Below, piece by piece: positions 13,315 through 22,747 of a DNA stretch of 64,000 nt. The notes beneath the pieces were generated by a model. That model ran no database searches, was not told the DNA's origin, and saw nothing but the letters and a program-made list of their open reading frames with translations. This DNA is from Curvibacter sp. GWA2_64_110. Its GTDB lineage: Bacteria > Pseudomonadota > Gammaproteobacteria > Burkholderiales > Burkholderiaceae_C. The stretch is taken from positions 124,001-188,000 of the forward strand of contig MGPC01000003.1 of assembly GCA_001797315.1 (NCBI GenBank). Reading direction: 5' to 3'. Position numbers and translations under genes: made by a program. Numbering within the stretch: the first letter of the stretch is position 1; every line of letters begins with the position of its first letter.

Positions 13315-14802
13315 TCAAGGGTGTGCTTGCAGGGCTTGCCGGTATTGCAAGGCTTCAGCCACATGCTCCAACCCGGTGCGTGACGCCCCGGCCAGGTCCG
13401 CAATGGTGCGCGCCACTTTCAGGGTGCGGTGCGTGCCGCGCGCGGACCAGCCCAGGCGTGTGGCGGCGGCGTCGAGGAATTTGAGTGCCGCATCCTCCAG
13501 CAGGGTGTGCACATCCATCTCGGCACCGGCCAGGCAGCGCTCACGCACCTGCTGGGTCGACTCGCCGGCGGGCGCCTGCAGCAAATCCCCTGTCGGCAGG
13601 GGGCAGACCGCCATGTGCAAGTCGATGCGATCGAGCAAAGGGCCGCTCAGACGCCCCTGGTAGCGCGCCACCTGGTCGGGCGAGCAGCGGCAGGCGCGCA
13701 GCGGGGAGCCGAGATAGCCGCAAGGGCAGGGGTTCATGGCCGCAACCAGCTGGAAACGCGCCGGAAACTCGGCGCGCCGGGCCGCACGGGCGATGGTGAT
13801 GTGGCCCGTCTCCAGCGGCTCACGTAGGGCTTCGAGGGCACTGCGCGGAAATTCGTGATGTTCATCCAGAAACAACACGCCGTGGTGCGCCATGGAGATT
13901 TCTCCCGGCCGCGGCGGCGAACCACCGCCGACCAGTGCCACCGCGCTGGCCGAATGGTGCGGGCTGCGGGTGGGGCGCTGGCTCCAGCGCGCCAGCGAAA
14001 ACTGTCCGCCCAAACTGGCAATCGCCGCGCTTTGCAGTGCCTCCTGGGTGGACATGGGCGGCAGCAGGCCGGCAAAGCGTTGCGCCAGCATGGACTTGCC
14101 CGATCCGGGCGGGCCGCTGAGCAGCAGGCTGTGGCCGCCCGCGGCGGCGATTTCGAGGGCGCGCTTTGGCCCGGCTTGGCCCTTGACGTCGGCCAGATCG
14201 GGCACGTCGGCATCAAGACGGGGTGGTACCGGCACGACGCGTGACCAGCCATCGCCGGCATCCGCCGTGTGCGCCTGGCCTGACGGCGGCAGGAATTGCT
14301 GCACCACATCGAGCAGGTGACGCGCGCGGTAGACCTGCGCTTCGGGGACCAGGGCGGCCTCTTCGGCGCTGCCGGGCGGCAGCACCAACCGCGTGACAAC
14401 CTGGTCCTGGTGCAGCGCCAGTGCCATGGCCAATGCGCCACGCACCGGGCGCAATTCGCCTGAAAGCGACAACTCGCCGGCAAATTCATGGCCGGCCAGG
14501 CGGGCCGCATCGATTTGTCCGCTGGCCGCCAGGATGCCCATGGCGATCGGCAGGTCAAAGCGGCCCGAATCCTTGGGCAGATCGGCCGGTGCAAGGTTCA
14601 CGATGATGCGCTTGTTGTGGGGGAATTCCAGTCCGGAGTTCTGGATGGCCGAACGCACGCGCTCGCGCGCTTCCTTGACCTCCGTCTCCGCCAGGCCCAC
14701 CAGCGTGAAGCTTGGCAGGCCATTGGCCAGGTGCACCTCAACTGTGACGGTGGCTGCTTCCAGGCCGAGCAGGGCGCGGCTTTGCACCAAAGACAGGCTC
14801 AT
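13315..14802 (-). CDS. comM: ComM/YifB family Mg-chelatase-like AAA+ ATPase
   Basis: 495 residues. The N-terminal Lon-protease-like fold (MSLSLVQSRALLGLEA to about 165) is followed by the Mg-chelatase AAA+ domain with Walker A GPPGSGKS (230-237) and Walker B VLFLDEHHEF (310-318), then the C-terminal Mg-chelatase domain containing the cysteine-rich MNPCPCGYLGSPLRACRCSPDQVARY. ComM is a hexameric branch-migration helicase that helps integrate transforming DNA. The Walker B region reads DEHHEF where the family normally has DELPEF; the catalytic acidic pair is kept. Start at 14802 with GGAGG eight bases upstream. Divergent from the porin-glnK-amtB unit. Confidence 0.93.
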   Translation of the reverse strand: MSLSLVQSRALLGLEAATVTVEVHLANGLPSFTLVGLAETEVKEARERVRSAIQNSGLEFPHNKRIIVNLAPADLPKDSGRFDLPIAMGILAASGQIDAARLAGHEFAGELSLSGELRPVRGALAMALALHQDQVVTRLVLPPGSAEEAALVPEAQVYRARHLLDVVQQFLPPSGQAHTADAGDGWSRVVPVPPRLDADVPDLADVKGQAGPKRALEIAAAGGHSLLLSGPPGSGKSMLAQRFAGLLPPMSTQEALQSAAIASLGGQFSLARWSQRPTRSPHHSASAVALVGGGSPPRPGEISMAHHGVLFLDEHHEFPRSALEALREPLETGHITIARAARRAEFPARFQLVAAMNPCPCGYLGSPLRACRCSPDQVARYQGRLSGPLLDRIDLHMAVCPLPTGDLLQAPAGESTQQVRERCLAGAEMDVHTLLEDAALKFLDAAATRLGWSARGTHRTLKVARTIADLAGASRTGLEHVAEALQYRQALQAHP

Positions 14803-14855
14803 GGGGATTTCCTCCACACAATAGTGCGCTGCAACCCCTGGTTGGCAACGTCAAA

Positions 14856-14872
14856 TGCACCGGCAAGGTGCA
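14856..14872 (+). promoter_or_regulatory. NtrC-binding site
   Basis: TGCACC-N5-GGTGCA is a perfect inverted repeat equal to the NtrC (GlnG) consensus. It lies about 110-125 bases before the start point expected from the sigma-54 promoter at 14954, a normal enhancer distance. A weaker imperfect palindrome at 14830-14847 (TGCAACC / GGTTGGCA) could be a second site. Read directly from sequence; binding is inferred. Confidence 0.8.
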
Positions 14873-14953
14873 TACTGTTTATTCATACAGTTATCTTAAC
14901 GCAGGCTTGCCGTCTTGGTAGACAAAAGCAAGCCCCGGGTTTAAAAAGAAAAC

Positions 14954-14970
14954 TGGCACGGTCCGTGCTT
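14954..14970 (+). promoter_or_regulatory. sigma-54 (RpoN) promoter
   Basis: TGGCACG (14954-14960), four bases, then GTGC (14965-14968) gives the -24/-12 pattern TGGCACG-N4-TTGC with one mismatch. The predicted start point is near 14982, about 28 bases before the porin ATG. Together with the NtrC site it predicts nitrogen-limitation control of the porin, glnK and amtB. Confidence 0.82.
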
Positions 14971-15009
14971 GGCAGGTTCGTCCCCTTAACTCATCTATTG
15001 GAGTCAACA

Positions 15010-16178
<1,169 letters not shown>

Positions 16179-16205
16179 GGCTCACACAACCGAGAGAACA
16201 CTGAC

Positions 16206-17747
16206 ATGAAAAAACTACTTGTCTCCTTCGCACTGGGTTTGAGCCTGCTGGCCGGCGGTACGGCCGTCTGGGCTCAAACCGCGCCTGCCGCTACGGCAAC
16301 TGCCGACGCCAAGCCGGCTGAAGCCGCTGTACCGGCCCCTGCTGCCGCACCTGCGGCTGCAGCCGCCACGGCCGCGCCGGCGCCGGCCGAAGCGGCCGCA
16401 CCTGCTGCGCCTGTACCCAACAAGGGTGATACCGCCTGGATGATGGTGTCCACCCTGCTGGTGATCCTGATGACCATTCCCGGCCTGGCCCTGTTCTATG
16501 GCGGCCTGGTCCGCAGCAAGAACATGCTGTCGGTCCTCATGCAGGTCATGGTGACGTTCTCGCTGATCGTGGTGCTGTGGTTCATCTACGGCTACAGCCT
16601 TGCGTTCACCGAGGGCAATGCCTTCATCGGTGGCTTTGACCGCCTGTTCATGAAGGGCATCTGGGACAACGTCGCCGGCACTTTCGCCAACGCCGCTACC
16701 TTCAGCAAGGGTGTGGTGATTCCGGAGATCGTGTTCGCCGCCTTCCAGGCCACCTTTGCGGGCATCACCTGTGCGCTGATCGTCGGTTCGTTCGCCGAGC
16801 GCATCAAGTTCTCCGCTGTGCTGATGTTCATGGTGCTGTGGTTCACCTTCAGCTATGCACCGATCGCACACATGGTCTGGTTCTGGATGGGCCCGGATGC
16901 CTACACTGCCAAGGAAGTGGTCGATGCCATGAACGGCAAGGCCGGCTATATCTGGCAAATGGGTGCGCTGGACTTTGCCGGCGGTACCGTGGTGCACATC
17001 AACGCCGCCGTTGCCGGTCTGGTGGGCTCCTACATGGTGGGCAAACGCATCGGCTTCGGCCGCGAATCGATGGCCCCGCACAGCCTGACGCTGACCATGG
17101 TGGGTTCTGCCCTGCTGTGGGTGGGCTGGTTCGGCTTCAACGCCGGCTCCGCCCTGGAAGCCAACGGTTTCGCAGCACTCGCCTTTGCCAATACCTTCGT
17201 GGCGACCGCTGCTGCGGTGCTGGCCTGGTCGGTTGGCGAGGCGCTGCACAAAGGCAAGGCCTCCATGCTGGGCGCCGCCTCCGGTGCCGTCGCTGGCCTG
17301 GTGGCAATTACCCCTGCAGCCGGCAACGTCGGCTTGGGTGGTGCGCTGATCATCGGTCTGATCGCCGGTTTCGCCTGCCTCTGGGGTGTCACGGGTCTCA
17401 AGAAGCTGCTGGGCTCCGACGATACGCTTGACGTGTTCGGTGTGCACGGCGTGGGCGGTATCCTGGGTGCCTTGTTGACCGGCGTGTTCAACTCGCCGTC
17501 TCTGGGTGGCCCGAGCCTGGTGGGTGACTGGGTGACCGTTGGCATGGTGTCCCCGGCCGACTACTCCATCGCTGCGCAAGTGTGGATCCAGGCCAAGGCC
17601 GTGCTGATCACCGTCGTCTGGTCGGCCGTGGTGTCCTTCATCGCCTACAAGCTGGTGGACCTCACCATTGGCCTGCGCGTCAGCGAAGAAGACGAGCGCC
17701 AAGGTCTGGACATCACTTCCCACGGCGAGAGCGCCTATAACCGGTAA
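16206..17747 (+). CDS. amtB: ammonium transporter AmtB
   Basis: 513 residues. A signal peptide (1-24) and an Ala/Pro-rich linker (about 25-75) precede the 11-helix Amt core, which begins at NKGDTAWMMVSTLLVILMTIPGLALFYGGLVRSKNM. The pore histidines of the family are visible in FAGGTVVHINAAVAG and DVFGVHGVGGILGA. It conducts ammonium across the inner membrane and is inhibited by GlnK. The long Ala/Pro stretch after the signal peptide is unlike E. coli AmtB but does not disturb the core. Third gene of the unit; a terminator follows at 17818. Confidence 0.96.
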   Translation: MKKLLVSFALGLSLLAGGTAVWAQTAPAATATADAKPAEAAVPAPAAAPAAAAATAAPAPAEAAAPAAPVPNKGDTAWMMVSTLLVILMTIPGLALFYGGLVRSKNMLSVLMQVMVTFSLIVVLWFIYGYSLAFTEGNAFIGGFDRLFMKGIWDNVAGTFANAATFSKGVVIPEIVFAAFQATFAGITCALIVGSFAERIKFSAVLMFMVLWFTFSYAPIAHMVWFWMGPDAYTAKEVVDAMNGKAGYIWQMGALDFAGGTVVHINAAVAGLVGSYMVGKRIGFGRESMAPHSLTLTMVGSALLWVGWFGFNAGSALEANGFAALAFANTFVATAAAVLAWSVGEALHKGKASMLGAASGAVAGLVAITPAAGNVGLGGALIIGLIAGFACLWGVTGLKKLLGSDDTLDVFGVHGVGGILGALLTGVFNSPSLGGPSLVGDWVTVGMVSPADYSIAAQVWIQAKAVLITVVWSAVVSFIAYKLVDLTIGLRVSEEDERQGLDITSHGESAYNR

Positions 17748-17817
17748 GAGCAATGGACGGCAGCCGGCTTCGGTCGACTGCCGCACCCAGAGCAAACGAG
17801 AGTCTCCTCTGGTTCAT

Positions 17818-17851
17818 GCCCGCGCGAGCGCAAGCTCCTGCGGGCTTTTTT
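17818..17851 (+). terminator. rho-independent terminator after amtB
   Basis: GCCCGC (17818-17823) pairs with GCGGGC (17840-17845). The loop contains a second small stem (GAGC/GCTC), and six T follow. It ends the porin-glnK-amtB unit before the aldose epimerase gene. Confidence 0.85.
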
Positions 17852-17905
17852 ATCGGTGACCGGTGCACAATCAGGCCGGGCGACGTGGCCTCAGGAGCAT
17901 CCGGC

Positions 17906-18769
17906 ATGACAACATCACTCCACTTGAGCAGCGGCAAGCTGCGCGGCGATATCCGGCCCGATCTGGGGGGCTGCCTGGCCGGCCTGTGGTGGGGCGACCT
18001 GCCGGTGTTGCGTTCCACGCCGGCCGAGGCGCTGACCACGGTGCGCCTGGCGGGCAGCTATCCGCTGGTACCGTATTCCAACCGGGTGGCCCAGGCGCGC
18101 CTCAAATGGGCCGGCACCAGCCACCCGCTGGTGCAGAACAACGCGGCGGAGCCGCATGCCATCCACGGCGTGGGCTGGCAGCGGCCCTGGGAGGTGCTGG
18201 AGGCCGATGCGCAGTTTGCCCTGCTGTCCTACGAGCACAAACCCGATGCGGACTGGCCCTTTGCGTTCGATACTTCACAGGCCTTTCGTCTGCGCGATGA
18301 CGAGATCGAACTGACCTTGAGCATCACCAACCAGTCGTCGCAGGCCGCGCCGGTGGGGTTGGGCTGGCATCCCTATTTCGTCAAGCGGACCGGCAGCCAT
18401 CTGCGCTTTGCCGCTGGCGGGCGTTGGGAAATGGGCGGGGACAAGCTGCCGACCCACCGCCTGCCGTCGCCGGGGCTGGATGTGGATTGCGATGCGCTGG
18501 ATCTGGACCACTGCTTTGACGGCTGGCGCGGCGAGGCTGTGCTGAGTGATGCCCGGTTGCGTATTCGTCTCGCGTCCAACCTGAGCCGCCTGGTGGTATT
18601 CACCAACCCGGCACGCGATACCGTGGCCATCGAGCCGGTCAGCCATGTGAACAACGCCGTCAATTTGCTGGGACAGGAAGGCATGACAGCCGATGCGCTG
18701 GGCCTGAAGGTGCTGCTGCCCGGCGAATCGATGACGGCGACTATGGCCATCCGGGTCGAAGCTGTTTAA
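17906..18769 (+). CDS. aldose 1-epimerase family protein
   Basis: 287 residues of the galactose-mutarotase-like fold. Seen are YPLVPYSNRVAQARL, AIHGVGWQRPWEV (catalytic His region), VGLGWHPYFVKR (second His) and EPVSHVNNAVNLL (Glu region). Family members interconvert alpha and beta anomers of sugars or hexose phosphates. AGGAG seven bases before ATG 17906 supports this start over the longer open frame. It lies about 50 bases before glcE on the same strand but has no obvious pathway link to it. Substrate unknown. Confidence 0.88.
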   Translation: MTTSLHLSSGKLRGDIRPDLGGCLAGLWWGDLPVLRSTPAEALTTVRLAGSYPLVPYSNRVAQARLKWAGTSHPLVQNNAAEPHAIHGVGWQRPWEVLEADAQFALLSYEHKPDADWPFAFDTSQAFRLRDDEIELTLSITNQSSQAAPVGLGWHPYFVKRTGSHLRFAAGGRWEMGGDKLPTHRLPSPGLDVDCDALDLDHCFDGWRGEAVLSDARLRIRLASNLSRLVVFTNPARDTVAIEPVSHVNNAVNLLGQEGMTADALGLKVLLPGESMTATMAIRVEAV

Positions 18770-18818
18770 AGGTGGCCGGGGGCATTCGGCCGTCGGGCTG
18801 GCGTTACCATCACGGGCT

Positions 18819-19898
18819 ATGGACTCTGCCCTGCAACACATCACCGAGCGCGTGCGCGCTGCAGCCGCCGACGGCACCCTCCTGCGCATCCGTGGCGGCG
18901 GCAGCAAGGATTTCTACGGCCAGTCGCTGCAGGGTGAACTGCTGGACACCCGGCCGCTGGCCGGCATCGTCAGCTACGAGCCCAGCGAACTGGTGGTGAC
19001 GGTACGTGCCGGCACGCCGCTGGCTGAACTTGAAGCGGTCCTCGCGGAAAAGGGCCAGTACCTGCCGTTCGAGCCGCCGCACTTTGCGGCCGGCGGTGCG
19101 GTGGCCACCGTCGGTGGCATGGTGGCGGCGGGCTTGAATGGTCCGGCGCGTGCCAGTGTCGGCGCTGTACGCGACTATGTGCTGGGCATACAACTGCTCA
19201 ATGGCCGTGCCGAGTTGCTGACCTTCGGCGGTCAGGTCATGAAGAACGTGGCCGGCTATGACGTGTCGCGCCTGCTGGCCGGCTCGCTCGGTACATTGGG
19301 CCTGATTGCCGAGGTTTCGCTCAAGGTGTTGCCCAAAGCGGTGGCCGAAAGTACCTTGGTGTTCGAGCTGGACGAGGCGCAGGCCCTGACCCAGCTCAAC
19401 CGCTGGGGCGCCCAGCCGTTGCCGATCAATGCCTCCTGCTGGCATGAAGGCGCGCTCATGGTGCGCCTGCGTGGCGCTCGGGCAGCCGTTGCCGCCGCGC
19501 ACAAAACCATGGGCGGCACGGTGCTTGACGACAACCAGGCCGGCGTACTGTGGAACGCCCTGCGCGAACAGGCGGCGCCCTTCTTCCAGCTGGCAGAGGG
19601 CGAATCGCTGGTGCGCCTGAGCGTGCCCGACACCACGCCGTCGCTGGGGCTGGGGCCGACGCTGATCGAATGGGGCGGTGCACAGCGCTGGCTCAAGCTG
19701 CCGCTAAGCGCGACCCCGGACCGGGGGGGCATGCTGGCCAACCTGGCTGGCCATGCCACCCTGTTCCGTGCGGCGGACAAAGGCGCTGGCGTCTTCACGC
19801 CGCTGGCGGCACCGCTGGACCGCATCCACCGCGAACTGAAAAAGCAGTTCGATCCGGCCGGGATCTTCAACCGCGGTCGCATGTACCCCGATTTCTGA
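18819..19898 (+). CDS. glcE: glycolate oxidase FAD-binding subunit GlcE
   Basis: 359 residues. The FAD-binding PCMH domain is seen in LRIRGGGSKDFYG, GIVSYEPSELVVTVRAGTPL and PHFAAGGAVATVGGMVAAG, then GQVMKNVAGYDVSRLLAGSLG; the short C-terminal part ends FDPAGIFNRGRMYPDF. GlcE forms glycolate oxidase with GlcD (flavin catalytic subunit) and GlcF (iron-sulfur), turning glycolate into glyoxylate at the inner membrane. glcF follows after 20 bases; glcD is not next door and should lie elsewhere. Confidence 0.95.
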   Translation: MDSALQHITERVRAAAADGTLLRIRGGGSKDFYGQSLQGELLDTRPLAGIVSYEPSELVVTVRAGTPLAELEAVLAEKGQYLPFEPPHFAAGGAVATVGGMVAAGLNGPARASVGAVRDYVLGIQLLNGRAELLTFGGQVMKNVAGYDVSRLLAGSLGTLGLIAEVSLKVLPKAVAESTLVFELDEAQALTQLNRWGAQPLPINASCWHEGALMVRLRGARAAVAAAHKTMGGTVLDDNQAGVLWNALREQAAPFFQLAEGESLVRLSVPDTTPSLGLGPTLIEWGGAQRWLKLPLSATPDRGGMLANLAGHATLFRAADKGAGVFTPLAAPLDRIHRELKKQFDPAGIFNRGRMYPDF

Positions 19899-19918
19899 GC
19901 CGGACTGGCGAACCCTCC

Positions 19919-21151
19919 ATGCAAACCAATCTCGCGCCCGAATTCAAGAACACGGCCGACGGCCAGGCGGCCGAAGCCATCCTGCGCAAGTGCGTGCACT
20001 GCGGCTTCTGTACCGCCACCTGCCCGACCTACCAGCTGCTGGGCGACGAACTCGACGGCCCGCGTGGTCGCATCTACCTGATGAAGCAGGTGCTCGAAGG
20101 CGAGACGCCGACCCGCAAGACCCAGCTGCATCTGGACCGCTGCCTGACCTGCCGCAACTGCGAGAGCACCTGCCCGTCGGGCGTGGACTACGGCCACCTG
20201 GTCGACATCGGCCGCAAGATCGTGGAGGCCAAGGTGCCGCGGCCGGCCGGCGAGCGCTTCGTGCGCTGGGCGCTGAAGGAAGGTTTGACCTCGCCGCTGT
20301 TCGGCCCGGCCATGAAGATGGGTCAACTGGTGCGCGGCCTCATGCCTGCCAGCCTCAAGGCCAAGGTGCCGGCCAAGCAGGACGCCGGCACCTGGCCCAC
20401 GCGCACGCATGCGCGCCGGGTGCTGATGCTGGCCGGCTGTGTGCAGCCGGCCATGATGCCCAACATCAACAGCGCCACCGCGCGCGTGCTGGATGCCGCC
20501 GGCATCCAGACCGTGGTGGCCGCCAAGGCCGGCTGCTGCGGTGCGGTGAAGTTTCACCTCAACGACCAGGACGGCGGCAAAGCCGAGATGCGCGCCAACA
20601 TTGATGCCTGGTGGCCGTACATCGAGAGTGGCGTGGAAGCCATTGTCATGAACGCCTCCGGCTGTGGTGTCACGGTCAAGGACTATGGCCATAGTCTGAA
20701 AGACGACCCGACCTACGCCGCCAAGGCAGCGCGCATCAGTGAACTCACCAAGGATCTGAGCGAACTGCTGCCGGAACTGGTGGAGAAGCTGCGTTCCCAA
20801 GTCGTCACCCAAGCCGGTCAAGTGGCTTTCCATCCGCCCTGCACTCTGCAGCACGGCCAGCAATTGCGCGGCGGCGTGGAAAAGCATCTGGGCGAGCTTG
20901 GCTTTCAGGTCAACGTCAGCCGCGTCGAGCCCCACTTGTGCTGCGGCTCGGCTGGTACCTACTCGGTGCTCAACCCGGAACTGGCCTATCAGCTGCGCGA
21001 CCGCAAGCTCGGCAATTTGAACGAGTTGCAAGCCGAGGTCATTGTGTCGGCCAATATCGGTTGCATCACCCACCTGCAGAGTGGAACCGACACGCCGGTC
21101 AGGCACTGGATCGAGCTACTGGACGAAGTGCTGTTTCCGGCCCGGCGCTGA
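19919..21151 (+). CDS. glcF: glycolate oxidase iron-sulfur subunit GlcF
   Basis: 410 residues. Two 4Fe-4S clusters are visible: CVHCGFCTATCP (Cys25, 28, 31, 35) and CLTCRNCESTCP (Cys75, 78, 81, 85). Two CCG domains follow (AGCCGAVKFH near 210 and CCGSAGTYS near 345). It carries electrons from the GlcDE flavins to the quinone pool. ATG 19919 follows glcE by 20 bases, consistent with co-translation. The frame is open further upstream but overlaps glcE and is not plausible protein. Confidence 0.95.
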   Translation: MQTNLAPEFKNTADGQAAEAILRKCVHCGFCTATCPTYQLLGDELDGPRGRIYLMKQVLEGETPTRKTQLHLDRCLTCRNCESTCPSGVDYGHLVDIGRKIVEAKVPRPAGERFVRWALKEGLTSPLFGPAMKMGQLVRGLMPASLKAKVPAKQDAGTWPTRTHARRVLMLAGCVQPAMMPNINSATARVLDAAGIQTVVAAKAGCCGAVKFHLNDQDGGKAEMRANIDAWWPYIESGVEAIVMNASGCGVTVKDYGHSLKDDPTYAAKAARISELTKDLSELLPELVEKLRSQVVTQAGQVAFHPPCTLQHGQQLRGGVEKHLGELGFQVNVSRVEPHLCCGSAGTYSVLNPELAYQLRDRKLGNLNELQAEVIVSANIGCITHLQSGTDTPVRHWIELLDEVLFPARR

Positions 21152-21385
21152 TCGCTTGGCCGTCCCGAAGTCGCTGCATTCACTGCGTTGCCATTGAGAT
21201 GTTGGCCGGTATGCCATAGAGCGGAGGCCGTTTTCAAGGCTCGTCCGCGGCGGCGTGAAACCACAAGCCGTTGTTTACCCAGCGGGGATTAAGTGCCAGA
21301 ATGCAACTCAAGGGGTGGGGTACCCAGGTTGGCCTGGGTATAAGCTGTTTCCGTTTGAGAGCTCTGTGCCTGGAGATTCATCCGC

Positions 21386-22594
21386 ATGAGTGAGTACATC
21401 GATCGGTGCCAGGCATGGTTTCAAACAACCCAGGCCGAGTACGAGAGCGTGGCCGACGAAGCGTTGATGCTCAACATGCACCGACTGCGCTGGATGGCAT
21501 TCGTCGTGGCCCCGTTGGGCCTGGTTCTGGGGGGCGGCTACTGGCTGAGTACCACAGGCGGGCCGCCGCACGAAGTTGCCTGGAGCCATGCGCATGCCTG
21601 GGCTGATTTCAGCATGGCCGGTGTCATGGTGCTGCTGGGGCTGGGCGCACACCAGGTGCTCAAGCAAGGGCGCGCCACGCCCATGGCGCGGGTGCTGATC
21701 GTTCTGGCCATTGCCTGGACGCTCGGGATCACCATCGTGATCGCCACCATCGATCAATTGTTCTTGTCCGACATCACCCCGTTTTTGTTTGGGAGCATCA
21801 CGATCGGCGCGGTGCCCCTGATGCGGCCCCGGCTGGCGCTGTTCATGTTCCTGGGGGCCTACGGCCTGCTGTATTACGCACTGGCGCTTACCCAGCAGGA
21901 CCCGGTGTTGCTGCATATCGGCCGGGTGACCGGTCTGGCGGCGGTGTTTCTGAGCTTCGGTGTGTCAGTGGTGCTGTGGCGCCAGGTAAGCGCCAACCTG
22001 TTGCGTAACAAGGCACTCAGGGACAGCAATGCGGCGTTGGCGGCGAAACAGGGCCATCCGAACGTACGAGTTCAGCACGACGGCCTGACCGGCCTGTACA
22101 ACCGGTGGACCTTCACCCGGTTGGCGGAGAACGAACTGGCTCGGGCCCGGCGCTACCCCTGCGACACCAGCGTCATCATGGTCGACATCGACTTCTTCAG
22201 AAAAATCAACGATGTGCATGGACACCCGGCCGGCGATGCGGTGCTCAAGCATGTGGCCGACGTGCTGTCCTCGAGCGTGCGCCGCACCGATGTGGTGGCG
22301 CGGGTCGGCGGCGAGGAATTCATCGTGATGCTGCGGCAAACGCCCGTTGAAGCGGCCGTCATGCTGGCCGAGAAGCTTCGAATCCGGGTACAAGACTCGC
22401 CGACCCAGGTGGGCGGCCTGCAGATACCCATGACCGCCAGCTTCGGGGTCGCAGGTATCGCTGCCGGGCAATCCGGCACGGTCGGCGAACTCTACACCGC
22501 GGCAGACAGTGCGCTTTATGACGCCAAGCACCAGGGGCGCAACCGGGTGATGGTCTGCGCGGTGGCCCACCAACCCAGCGCCGATACGGTCTAG
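21386..22594 (+). CDS. membrane diguanylate cyclase (GGDEF), tandem copy 1
   Basis: 402 residues. An N-terminal part with about six membrane helices (about 35-195) is followed by a GGDEF domain with the active site GGEEF at 308-312 and an I-site RRTD five residues before it, so both c-di-GMP synthesis and product inhibition are predicted. No known sensor motif is seen in the membrane part. Compared with copy 2 the linker before the domain is about seven residues shorter, and the conserved NRR of LTGLYNRR is NRW here, which might lower activity. It differs from copy 2 mainly in the linker and C-terminus. Confidence 0.9.
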   Translation: MSEYIDRCQAWFQTTQAEYESVADEALMLNMHRLRWMAFVVAPLGLVLGGGYWLSTTGGPPHEVAWSHAHAWADFSMAGVMVLLGLGAHQVLKQGRATPMARVLIVLAIAWTLGITIVIATIDQLFLSDITPFLFGSITIGAVPLMRPRLALFMFLGAYGLLYYALALTQQDPVLLHIGRVTGLAAVFLSFGVSVVLWRQVSANLLRNKALRDSNAALAAKQGHPNVRVQHDGLTGLYNRWTFTRLAENELARARRYPCDTSVIMVDIDFFRKINDVHGHPAGDAVLKHVADVLSSSVRRTDVVARVGGEEFIVMLRQTPVEAAVMLAEKLRIRVQDSPTQVGGLQIPMTASFGVAGIAAGQSGTVGELYTAADSALYDAKHQGRNRVMVCAVAHQPSADTV

Positions 22595-22747
22595 ACAGAA
22601 ATTACGCGACAGCATGAAACCACAAACATCGTTGTTCACGCGGCGGGTATCAAGGGCAAGACGGCCACTTGGGGGACGGGGTACCCAGGCCAGCGCGACC
22701 AGGGGCGGTTTCCGTTTGGGAACGCTGTGTTTGGAGAGCTGTCGCAC

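Noticed and set aside
14830-14847. Second NtrC site
   Set aside because: An imperfect palindrome with several deviations; mentioned in the main site entry but not strong enough for its own call.
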